Shown one piece after another: positions 56,751 through 64,000 of a stretch of 64,000 bases of DNA. Origin of the DNA: Mesorhizobium denitrificans (GTDB lineage: Bacteria > Pseudomonadota > Alphaproteobacteria > Rhizobiales > Rhizobiaceae); assembly GCF_003403035.1 (NCBI RefSeq), contig NZ_QURN01000006.1, positions 1-64,000 of the forward strand, in the 5' to 3' direction. Position 1 is the first letter of the stretch. The number at the start of each line of letters is the position of its first letter. Below the pieces are notes generated by a model. The model did not search any database. It worked only from the letters and a program-made list of their open reading frames with translations, and had not been told where the DNA came from. A program made the position numbers and the translations under genes.

Positions 56751-58742
56751 ATGAGTCCGCATCTGTATGAATCTGCTGAAATGGAACCGCTCGAGCCGCG
56801 TGTCGCGCACTCGGAGAAGGAACTGCGTGCGTTGTATGACGAGCGTGGTGCCGCCGCGCGCAGTCAGGAATCGCGCAGCGGTTTATGGATTTCTGTCGCG
56901 GTTTATTTGCTTTTCGCCATCACCGACATTCTGCTCATCCCGGATGTGGCGATTTACACCGTTTCGGCGCGTTTTCTGCTTGCAGCGCTTGTGCTCACCG
57001 TCATCGAGCTTCAATACAGGTACAATGTTCAAACAACCTGGCTCGACTTCACGTGCGCTCTGACGATCGTATCGGGCTATCTGGTCTGGCTGTTGCCCGC
57101 GTCAGAGACTGTATTCAAGCAGACATTCTCTTATTACATGATTTTCGGCGCCATCTTCATGATGGGCGCGAACCTCTTTTTCAGCCTGCGTTTTTTGATG
57201 TCGGTCATCACATCAGGGCTGGTTCTCGTCATCTTTCTGCTCGCTCTTTTTGAGTTTTCGTCCGACTGGGCGTATCGGATAACGCTGGTCGTCTTCTATG
57301 TGTCGTGCTTTGCGTTTTCGTCGCACATCAACTGGAAGCTCAACCGCGAACGCTTCAATGTTTTCTTGAAAGCGCTGGAAGCTGAGGCCCGACAAAATGA
57401 AGCGATTGAGCGCGGTCAGGCGCTGCTGCGCTTGTCGCGCACCGACTCGCTCACGGGATTGAAGAACCGGCGCGCTATCGACGAAAGCCTGCGCGAATAT
57501 TGGCGCGAGTGGAAGCAGTCGGGGCGCAACTTCGCTGCCATGTTGATCGACGTCGATTACTTCAAGAAGTTCAACGACTATTACGGCCATCAGGAGGGCG
57601 ACGGCTGTCTGGTATTTGTCGCTGAGGCTTTGAGCCATGTCGTCAAGAATCACGAGGCAACCATTGGGCGCTATGGCGGCGAGGAATTTCTTGTGCTGGC
57701 GCGCGCCAGGAGCAAAAGACAAATTGCCGAGTTGACTGAGGCGATGCGCAGGGCCGTCGAGGATTTGGGACTGGTCCACGAAAAGCGGCATGACGGTATG
57801 TCTGTCGTAACGGTCAGCATTGGCGGTGCCTTCACACGCAAGCAGATCGGCACGAAATTCGAGAAGATCATTCACGAGGCTGATCGCGCGCTTTATCTGG
57901 CGAAGGCGAATGGCCGCAATTGCGTGCGGCTGTTTGATCCGGCCGATCTCGAATTCGGCGCCGAGAGCGAAGACATTGCGCTGTGGCTCAATGAAGCCAT
58001 TGCGCAGGATTTGGTGGCTCTCGCATATCAGCCGATACTGGACATCCGCACCGGTCGCATGGAGGCTGTTGAGACTTTGATGCGGCTAAAGGCGCCGGAC
58101 GGAAGTTCCATATCACCCAATCTTTTCGTGCCAATTGCGGAGCGCACCGGCGCGATTATCGAACTGGGTCGATGGGCGGTCGAAAAAGCCTGCACCGAAA
58201 TGCTGGTCGAAAACCGGATCGAAATGGTGACGGTCAATGTTTCGCCGATCCAGCTCAAGGCACCCGGCTTTGCGGCGTCGGTCGGGGCAATCCTGTCGGA
58301 AACCGGGGTTGCGGGGCAACGCCTTGCTTTTGAGATAACCGAGGGGCTGGACCTTGAACGTCAGCCAGAGATCGCGACCTGCATCAGCGATTTGCGTGCC
58401 TTGGGCATCAACATCTGGCTGGATGATTTCGGAACCGGCTTTGCAAGCTTGTCGTGGCTTAGATTGATCGACTTCGACACCGTGAAGATCGACCGCTCCT
58501 TCCTGCATGATGCGGGCTTGCCGAGAGGAAAGGCGATGTTCCAGGATATGATCAGCCTGGTTCGCAATCACGGCCACAAGATTTTGATCGAAGGGGTCGA
58601 GACCGAAGAGCAGATGGCGTTTTTGCGCAAACTCGGCATCGACAAGGCGCAAGGTTTTCTCGTTGGTCGCCCTGTGCCTGCAAGATCCTACCCGCCTCGC
58701 GATCCAAATCGCCCTCAAACTCTGACCCGAAAACTGGCTTGA
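56751..58742 (+). CDS. Membrane GGDEF-EAL protein, c-di-GMP turnover
   Basis: The 663-residue inner-membrane protein has five to six membrane helices (about 45-195), a GGDEF domain (about 230-400) and an EAL domain (about 410-650). The cyclase motif is GRYGGEEF, an active form, and no RXXD inhibition site is seen five residues before it. The EAL motif reads ETL (VETLMR), but the other phosphodiesterase motifs are intact: NVSPIQL, FEITEG, WLDDFGTGFASL, VKIDRSF, EGVETEEQ, QGFLVG. It directly precedes a polysaccharide synthase cluster it may control. Confidence 0.93.
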   Translation: MSPHLYESAEMEPLEPRVAHSEKELRALYDERGAAARSQESRSGLWISVAVYLLFAITDILLIPDVAIYTVSARFLLAALVLTVIELQYRYNVQTTWLDFTCALTIVSGYLVWLLPASETVFKQTFSYYMIFGAIFMMGANLFFSLRFLMSVITSGLVLVIFLLALFEFSSDWAYRITLVVFYVSCFAFSSHINWKLNRERFNVFLKALEAEARQNEAIERGQALLRLSRTDSLTGLKNRRAIDESLREYWREWKQSGRNFAAMLIDVDYFKKFNDYYGHQEGDGCLVFVAEALSHVVKNHEATIGRYGGEEFLVLARARSKRQIAELTEAMRRAVEDLGLVHEKRHDGMSVVTVSIGGAFTRKQIGTKFEKIIHEADRALYLAKANGRNCVRLFDPADLEFGAESEDIALWLNEAIAQDLVALAYQPILDIRTGRMEAVETLMRLKAPDGSSISPNLFVPIAERTGAIIELGRWAVEKACTEMLVENRIEMVTVNVSPIQLKAPGFAASVGAILSETGVAGQRLAFEITEGLDLERQPEIATCISDLRALGINIWLDDFGTGFASLSWLRLIDFDTVKIDRSFLHDAGLPRGKAMFQDMISLVRNHGHKILIEGVETEEQMAFLRKLGIDKAQGFLVGRPVPARSYPPRDPNRPQTLTRKLA

Positions 58743-58909
58743 TAGAGCTGCCGTTCGGCGCGAGCGCCTGTCAAAATCGTTTGTGATAAACCAGCGATTG
58801 ATCGCTCGTTGTGCCTTGACGCCGGTAGTTACATGATATTCAACTAATAAAGAGATACTAATATTAAATTTGAACGCTGCGTGGCGTTTTGTATTCGGGG
58901 GCATAATCT

Positions 58910-59638
58910 ATGCATGCTTGGAGTATTCGGAGCACCTTGGGAAATTGGCGTGCGGTACGGCTTTCGCTGTTGAGCCCTTTCCTGCTCTTCGCCTTGGCGG
59001 GCTCGGCAGCGGCTGCCGAAAAGGCGGATCAGTTCACGCTTGGCGGTAATTTGGGCAGCAATCGGATCGGTGGCTCAATCTCCTATTTGCATGCATTCTC
59101 GGGAAATCTTCGTAAAAGCGGCGCGATTGTGCGACTTGGGGCTTCCTCGGGCGAAACGGACGAGGATTACATATTTAATCCGGCTTACAGTGGCAGCAAC
59201 TATTCGCTTGAAGCCCTTGCGGGCTGGCAGAGTTATTATCAGGGCTGGCGGTTCCGCGCACTCGCGGGCGCGCTCTATCGTGGCCGAGGTGGAGAAAACA
59301 ACAACACGGACGGGCTCGCATTTAAGGTCTTGATGTAGGCCACTTCGCCCTGGTCCGCACCGACCTATGTCAATGGGACTGCCAGTTACGACACCGCAAC
59401 GGATAGGGTTGTCTCACGCCTTCAGGTTGGTAAGCATTTCGGCAATAAGATTATTGGTCCGGAAGTCGGCGTTGCCTATACCTCCAAAAACCAAAGATAT
59501 GATTTTGGATTGTTTTTGACCGGCGTCAAAGTGGACAAGCTCGGCCTGTCGTTCCGTATTGGCTATAGTCACAATGAGGGTGAAAGCGAAAAAATCGACT
59601 TGCCCTATCTTGGTATAAGCGCAACGTACCAGTTCTAG
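58910..59638 (+). pseudogene. BcsS-like outer-membrane beta-barrel gene interrupted by an amber codon
   Basis: An ATG at 58910 begins a protein with a signal peptide (ending AAAAEKADQ) and alternating beta strands. An in-frame TAG at 59336-59338 stops it at residue 142, but the same frame runs on for another 99 codons (ATSPWSAPTYVNGTASYDTA ... LGISATYQF) to the true end at 59638, finishing with the Phe typical of outer-membrane barrels. The whole 242-residue product resembles BcsS of cellulose operons. A single C-to-T change of a Gln codon would explain it. Suppression or a sequencing error are alternatives. Confidence 0.8.
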
Positions 59639-59651
59639 ACGTTGCCGGACG

Positions 59652-61217
59652 TTGGAAAAGCACAGTCAATTTTCAAGCCGGTCGCTGCCAGGTTCTCGCT
59701 CGGAAGGCTTGCCGGTGCATAGAGCGCGCGGTCTCCAGCCAACGGAGTTTATCGAGCGTTCTTGGCCATGGGCTCTGGGTGGTGCGATACTGTGCTTGGC
59801 TGTGACCACGCTTCTCAAATGGCCGCATTCGGCGGTGCCGTCGAGATTTTTTCTTGCGTTCGGATTTATCGCCGTATGGCGATATAGCTGGGGAACCCTC
59901 CATTTCATTCGAGGCCTGTTATATTTGGGGTTCGTATTTCCGCGCCGTCGCGCCGCAGCGGCTGCGCTGGGCCCGGCCCATCCAATTGAGCATATTTTTG
60001 GAGTTATCTGCTCATTTCGTATCCCGGAAACCCAGTTCCGCGCCGTCTATCGTTCTTTGATTGCAAATTGTATTTCAAGCGCAATCCCGGCCACGCTTGT
60101 TGCCTCGGTCACGTCCGATCGTGATTGCGCAATTCTTGCAGAATTGCTTGAAGAAGCAGGAAATCCCGAGGCTCTGCGCATAATTGTGCAGTTCCAAAGA
60201 GGTGATGGCAAGCGCGAAGCCATGGCTATGGCTTTGCGCGCTATCGCGAGGGAGCAGCCGTCGCGGAATTCGGTGACGGTGCTGCTGGACGGCGATGTTG
60301 TGCTATCACCTTGTGCGCTTGCCAAATGCATCGACTTTATGGCCGCCAATCCAAAGCTGGCGGCAGTGACCACAAATAATGATGCGAAGGTCGAGGGCGG
60401 AAATCTGGTCCGCCATTGGTATCAACTCAGATTTGCCCAGCGGCATCTTTTGATGTCATCGCTTTCGCTTTCCGGGCGGCTTTTGGTTCTGACGGGGCGA
60501 TTTTCACTTTACCGGACCTCAGAGGTCATCAAGCCCGCGTTCATAAATATCATTGAGCGCGACAGCATAAGCCACTGGCTGCATGGCCGCATCAAGCTGT
60601 TGAGCGGCGACGACAAATCTGCATGGCACCAGGTTTTGAAAGACGGTGGGCGGATGGCCTACTTGCCGGATGTGCTTGCGACGTCGTTCGAAGCAATGCC
60701 GGGAAACCGGGGTTTCGTTGCCGAAAGCACATCATTGATGATGCGGTGGTTCGGGAACATGCGCAGGGAAAATGGCCGCGCCATAGGGCTCGGCGTCAAA
60801 CGCTGCGGCCCGTTTCTGTGGTGGTGTCTCGTCGATCAGCGAATTTCGCCTTGGACGACCCAGCTTGGATGCGCAATGGCCATCGTGACGTTGCTGCGCG
60901 GGCACCCCGACCTACTCATAATATGCGCTGCTTGGGTTGTCATGTCGCGCACGATATTGTCAGCGGCGTATGGCGCAATTTATGGCGGCTTTCATCCGGC
61001 TTGGCCAATGCTTCTTCTCTACACTCAGTATTGGGGAAGCGCCCTGAAGATTTATATGGCCTTCCATCCATATCTTCAAAGCTGGACGAGGCAGGGTATT
61101 TCGCGCAAGGAATCCAGCAAGCCCGCTCGGCTCGCAGCGACATGCCTTCACCTCTTTTCGATATTTTTCATCGCGGTAGCAGCGGTCAGCGTTGCCCGTT
61201 TCATGGGTGAAAGCTGA
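59652..61217 (+). CDS. Alg8-like processive glycosyltransferase (GT2)
   Basis: This 521-residue inner-membrane polysaccharide synthase has membrane helices near the N-terminus (about 37-95) and the C-terminus (about 385-515) around a GT2 domain. Catalytic motifs are DGD (213-215) and GDDKS (319-323); GDDKS and TGRFSLYR are features of Alg8, the mannuronan synthase, rather than BcsA. MRWFGNMRR stands where the QXXRW-like motif is expected. The sugar used is unknown. The start (TTG 59652) is uncertain; GTG 59712 is an alternative. It overlaps the next gene by one base. Confidence 0.85.
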   Translation: MEKHSQFSSRSLPGSRSEGLPVHRARGLQPTEFIERSWPWALGGAILCLAVTTLLKWPHSAVPSRFFLAFGFIAVWRYSWGTLHFIRGLLYLGFVFPRRRAAAAALGPAHPIEHIFGVICSFRIPETQFRAVYRSLIANCISSAIPATLVASVTSDRDCAILAELLEEAGNPEALRIIVQFQRGDGKREAMAMALRAIAREQPSRNSVTVLLDGDVVLSPCALAKCIDFMAANPKLAAVTTNNDAKVEGGNLVRHWYQLRFAQRHLLMSSLSLSGRLLVLTGRFSLYRTSEVIKPAFINIIERDSISHWLHGRIKLLSGDDKSAWHQVLKDGGRMAYLPDVLATSFEAMPGNRGFVAESTSLMMRWFGNMRRENGRAIGLGVKRCGPFLWWCLVDQRISPWTTQLGCAMAIVTLLRGHPDLLIICAAWVVMSRTILSAAYGAIYGGFHPAWPMLLLYTQYWGSALKIYMAFHPYLQSWTRQGISRKESSKPARLAATCLHLFSIFFIAVAAVSVARFMGES

Positions 61218-62395
61218 TGAATCTGCATGCGGTGGCGAAGCCCCTCCCTCAGGGGTTGGAAGTTGAACGGCGGGATTCAAGAGAAGGCGTTGAGGTTACT
61301 CTGCCATTCAAGGTTTTTCACGGCGAGCACTGTTACAAAGGGATAAGGCTGTCACGCACCCATCTTGTTGTTGCCAACGATCATGAGATGCCAGCTTTTC
61401 CGGCGTCGCAGCCAATTGATGTGTCCGTGCGTCTCACGCTCTCTGGAACAGAATTTGTTTTGTCGCTGAGTGTCATGGCGAATGCTTGTGAACCCGGTAT
61501 GACGAAATTGGACATCGCTGATATCAGCGAAGAAGCCGCGACTACACTTAGCAATTTCGTACGCATCGCCGTAACCGGGTGGCTTCCCCGCGCGGAAGAT
61601 CTTGCGAAAGGCTGGGATAGTGAAACGCCGCTAAAGCAGGCTTCAACTCCGTCAGTACGGCGCGGGATATTTCCGTGGCTGGTTTTTGGGGCCAGCGCCT
61701 TGCTGCTGGCGTTCGGCGTAACGTTCACAGCCCAGCAAATTTATTATGACATGACGCGCATACGTGCAGAAGCGGCAGCAATTTCTGCGCCGCGCACAGA
61801 TCTCATAAGTCACGAATATGGAAGCGTTGCGCCGGATATAGTCGGTGTCGGGGCAAAGGCAAAACCGGGACAGTTCCTCGCCCGTGTTGTCTCGGATGAT
61901 CTGGAAGCTTCCATGAAGATGGAAGAAGCGGATCTGGCTCTATTGAAGGAAAGCGAGAGCGTTCCATCTTCCGCCGGCAAGCAGGAAATAATTCAAGGTC
62001 GAATTGCTGCGCTGGAGCGGCGCCGGCAAGCGCTATCTTATCGATCCCAGTGCGAGTGCAAAGTTATCTGGGCTGCGCCGCCGAATACGCCGGTCGCGCC
62101 CGGCACGTTGTTGGTCAGCCTTGTTGCGTCTGGTGCCGACCAGATCCGCGTGGAAGCGCTGGTCTCGCCTGCGGACGCACTCAACATATCACCCGGGCAG
62201 ATGGCTACCGTTACGCCTGCTGGCTCGGCTATCGGTCGTAGTGCTCATGTAGGAGCAGTAAAATACGAGTTTGTACCTGCGCCAAAAATAGGACTCGGCA
62301 AGCGTGAAGGCTTTGTCACCGTCGAGCTTGTGATTGACGGCGCAGTGGATGAACTCATCCCCGGAACCCCTGCGGACGTTCTAATATGGAAATAA
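61217..62395 (+). CDS. Alg44-like protein: degenerate PilZ domain plus HlyD-like periplasmic domain
   Basis: In this 392-residue protein, residues 1-110 form a PilZ-like domain. The c-di-GMP motif RXXXR is present (R18 to R22), but the second motif DXSXXG is replaced around 44-49 by RLSRTH. A single membrane helix (about 152-175) leads to a periplasmic membrane-fusion-protein-like domain with a coiled coil (about 225-270). The same layout is seen in Alg44, the co-polymerase of Alg8. Both its ends overlap neighbours (1 and 10 bases), so the three genes are co-translated. Confidence 0.82.
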   Translation: MNLHAVAKPLPQGLEVERRDSREGVEVTLPFKVFHGEHCYKGIRLSRTHLVVANDHEMPAFPASQPIDVSVRLTLSGTEFVLSLSVMANACEPGMTKLDIADISEEAATTLSNFVRIAVTGWLPRAEDLAKGWDSETPLKQASTPSVRRGIFPWLVFGASALLLAFGVTFTAQQIYYDMTRIRAEAAAISAPRTDLISHEYGSVAPDIVGVGAKAKPGQFLARVVSDDLEASMKMEEADLALLKESESVPSSAGKQEIIQGRIAALERRRQALSYRSQCECKVIWAAPPNTPVAPGTLLVSLVASGADQIRVEALVSPADALNISPGQMATVTPAGSAIGRSAHVGAVKYEFVPAPKIGLGKREGFVTVELVIDGAVDELIPGTPADVLIWK

Positions 62396-63588
62396 ATTCA
62401 TTGCGCCATCTCGCCTGGCCGAAGGTTTCAACTGTGCTCGCTGCAGCGCTTCCCTTCCTTCTGGCCTTTATTCCCGCTGCGGCGTTCTCAATGTCATCGG
62501 AGGAACGCGCGCTTCTCGATTTGAGCGTGTATAGCGTCCACGACAAAAACGCGGGTTATTTCGATAAGGAGCAGCGTAGGGCTGAGCTTGCCCACACGAC
62601 TGATCGTGGTTTGCGCGCAGTAATGTCGCGCCTGAAAAAACGCGAACTGTGCGCTGCAAGCGTGTCGATCCCCGTTATATCAGGGGCGGAAGTCACTCCC
62701 CGTTTTTACGAGGACCGCGATGCGTGGCGTCGAGCCGCAGCGCCGTATCATGACTTCGAGGACATGGTCAGCAATCTGGCTGCCCAGCAATTCATAGCGC
62801 CGGACAAAAAATCGGGCGAATGCCTCATTTCTCTTCTGGATCATTGGGCGGCAAATGGCGCCTTTCTCAAGTTCGATATCGAGACTTCGGAGCGCCAAAC
62901 CTGGTATCAGATCGAGTCATCCCTTTTCGCGGCCGCCTTTGCCTATTCGATCATTCGCGGCGACATAGTTGGTCACGACGAGGAGAAAGGACGCATCGAG
63001 TCATGGTTGGCAAAGGCCGCGAAGATGCATCTCGCGCATCCTGGAACGGACGATAATACGTGCTGCAACAACCATTTTTATCGTCGCGCGCTTTACGCTG
63101 CGATTATCGGCGTTGTTGTCGACGATGACGCCCTTTTTCGAGTCGGTATCAGCGCCATCTATTCCGCGCTTTCAGATGCCTCGCCAGATGGTGCGCTTCG
63201 CCTTGAAATGACCCGTCAGCAATATTCCGCCAAGTATCAGGTGTATGCCACTATGTATCTGGCCTTCATCGCTGAAGTGGCGGCGCGGCAGGGCTACGAT
63301 ATGTACAACCTCAAATTCAACGGGCGCTCGCTCGACGAAGTCGTGAGTTTCTCAGTCGCATCGATACTCTCGCCAGAGACTGCTGCGCAGGCCGCAAATA
63401 CGCCGAATCAGGACACAGAGTTTTTGAAGGACAAGCAGTACTTCAGCTGGCTGGAGTTGCTATCACGACGCCCGCTTTGGCGAGACGCATCTGAAGCGCT
63501 GCTTTCGTCGCGTCGCCCTGCGTATAATCGTAGTCTGGGCGGCTACACGACGCTCTACTATTTCCCGGCAGCGCCGGCACAGAACTAG
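62386..63588 (+). CDS. Periplasmic alginate-lyase-like protein (PL5/AlgL family)
   Basis: This is a 400-residue protein with an N-terminal signal peptide (about 1-34, ending AAFS) and an alpha-toroid domain. NNHFYRRALYAA (N228, N229, H230) and LEMTRQQYSAKYQVYATMYL match the AlgL catalytic His region and the Arg/Tyr helix. AlgL cuts polymer that stays in the periplasm and belongs with Alg8 and Alg44. The usual Trp of NNHSYW is Tyr-Arg here, so substrate preference may differ. Confidence 0.82.
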   Translation: MEINSLRHLAWPKVSTVLAAALPFLLAFIPAAAFSMSSEERALLDLSVYSVHDKNAGYFDKEQRRAELAHTTDRGLRAVMSRLKKRELCAASVSIPVISGAEVTPRFYEDRDAWRRAAAPYHDFEDMVSNLAAQQFIAPDKKSGECLISLLDHWAANGAFLKFDIETSERQTWYQIESSLFAAAFAYSIIRGDIVGHDEEKGRIESWLAKAAKMHLAHPGTDDNTCCNNHFYRRALYAAIIGVVVDDDALFRVGISAIYSALSDASPDGALRLEMTRQQYSAKYQVYATMYLAFIAEVAARQGYDMYNLKFNGRSLDEVVSFSVASILSPETAAQAANTPNQDTEFLKDKQYFSWLELLSRRPLWRDASEALLSSRRPAYNRSLGGYTTLYYFPAAPAQN

Positions 63589-63621
63589 TTGGCAATCGAA
63601 ACCGCGCTGAAAAAGAGGTTC

Positions 63622-63672
63622 TGGTAGCGGAGGAGGGATTTGAACCCCCGACACAAGGATTATGATTCCTTG
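63622..63672 (-). tRNA. 3' half of a tRNA gene (tRNA remnant, likely att site)
   Basis: On the minus strand AAGGA-ATCATAA-TCCTT forms an anticodon arm with CAT, followed by a 5-base variable loop, the T arm GGGGG-TTCAAAT-CCCTC, acceptor strand CTCCGCT, discriminator A and CCA (63624-63622). The matching 5' acceptor strand (AGCGGAG) and D arm are absent upstream (63673-63720), so only the 3' half exists. Integrating elements leave such 3' tRNA copies at their ends. Confidence 0.75.
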
Positions 63673-63729
63673 GTGAATTGCCTGTTTTATTGGTTTTTGG
63701 CAGATTTGTCGCGTCCATGTCGCGTTTAA

Positions 63730-64000
63730 TCACGAAAGTACGAAGTCTGCATGGGCTTTTAACTCTCGCCGTGCACCTTTGTGTCCCAGAGTGCAAAGCA
63801 TAACCTTCACGCCCTCGCGGCGGACAAATTTAAAAGCCGGCACAAAATCGCTGTCGCCTGTAACCACTGCAACCGCTCGAACAGTATCGCGCAACGCTAA
63901 CCGAGCCATGTCAAGACCGATGCGGATATCAACGCCTTTTTGGCCTATATCGAGGTCAAAATCTTTGTCAGTTATCGCGCGCGGGGTCTTTATCAACTGC
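63730..64000 (-). CDS. NYN-domain protein, partial (continues past the window end)
   Basis: The 88 visible residues form the C-terminal half of a NYN (PIN-like) nuclease domain of the LabA type: QKGVDIRIGLDMARLAL, VVTGDSDFVPAFKFVRREG and VMLCTLG. The acidic residues D in GVD and GDSDF belong to the metal site; the first Asp near the N-terminus must lie beyond 64000. It sits beside the tRNA remnant, so it may be carried by an integrated element. Confidence 0.85.
   Translation of the reverse strand, partial: QLIKTPRAITDKDFDLDIGQKGVDIRIGLDMARLALRDTVRAVAVVTGDSDFVPAFKFVRREGVKVMLCTLGHKGARRELKAHADFVLS

Noticed and set aside
62386-63588. Naming the cluster a true alginate operon
   Set aside because: Only Alg8-, Alg44- and AlgL-like genes are present; the precursor, epimerase, acetylation and export genes are missing and the lyase motif is changed.
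63622-63672. Annotating a complete tRNA-Met or tRNA-Ile
   Set aside because: The 5' acceptor strand and D arm are absent from the following sequence; only the 3' half is there, and the acceptor does not match the usual Met or Ile tRNAs I know.

Overview
This is about 64 kb of chromosome from an alphaproteobacterium of the order Hyphomicrobiales (Rhizobiales). The ribosomal and housekeeping block (rplU-rpmA ... obgE-proB-proA-nadD-rsfS-rlmH-envC-ctpA-polysaccharide deacetylase-rppH), the alr-dadA pair, a hydroxyproline cluster and a liv operon carrying a DUF6867 gene fit the Brucellaceae/Phyllobacteriaceae best. The genus is inferred from gene order only.

Layout. (1) 1-12.3 kb is accessory catabolic DNA. 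It holds an amidase gene cut at its 5' end beside an IS-like inverted repeat, a TetR regulator, a polar amino-acid ABC importer, two Rieske oxygenases with a shared Rieske ferredoxin and FAD reductase, an Asp/Glu-racemase-like enzyme, an M24 protein that aligns with DMSP lyase DddP, and a DUF1330 protein. Together they look like an uptake and N- or S-dealkylation pathway for an onium-type amino acid. (2) 12.8-15 kb encodes a secreted SdsA-type alkylsulfatase. (3) 15-21.3 kb is a nitric-oxide block: NsrR, a small membrane protein, a NorC with two heme-c domains, a long NorB, the di-iron repair protein RIC/YtfE, DUF454, the heme protein HTHP and an MFS transporter. norQ and norD are absent. (4) 21.7-23.4 kb has gdhA and tRNA-Ser(CGA). 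(5) 23.7-26.9 kb is a tight pqqABCDE operon. (6) 27-41.8 kb is the conserved housekeeping block, ending with alr-dadA. (7) 42-49 kb has a LysR-mmsA divergent pair, DoxX, and a GntR-controlled trans-4-hydroxy-L-proline pathway (deaminase, D-hydroxyproline oxidase, 2-epimerase) with two identical palindromes flanking its promoter. (8) 49.3-55.4 kb is a branched-chain amino-acid ABC operon whose LivG carries an unusual C-terminal helix-hairpin-helix-like extension. (9) 55.4-63.6 kb has a methyltransferase, a membrane GGDEF-EAL protein and a polysaccharide synthase cluster: a BcsS-like outer-membrane barrel broken by an amber codon, an Alg8-like glycosyltransferase, an Alg44-like PilZ/HlyD protein and a PL5 alginate-lyase-like protein. 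(10) The window ends in the 3' half of a tRNA gene, which looks like an attachment site, and a partial NYN-domain gene.

The two most interesting systems are the synthase-dependent, Alg8/Alg44/AlgL-like exopolysaccharide cluster next to a c-di-GMP enzyme, and the rearranged nor operon. The Rieske/DddP-like cluster is a third candidate for an uncharacterised pathway. All functions are read from motifs and context; no database search was run.
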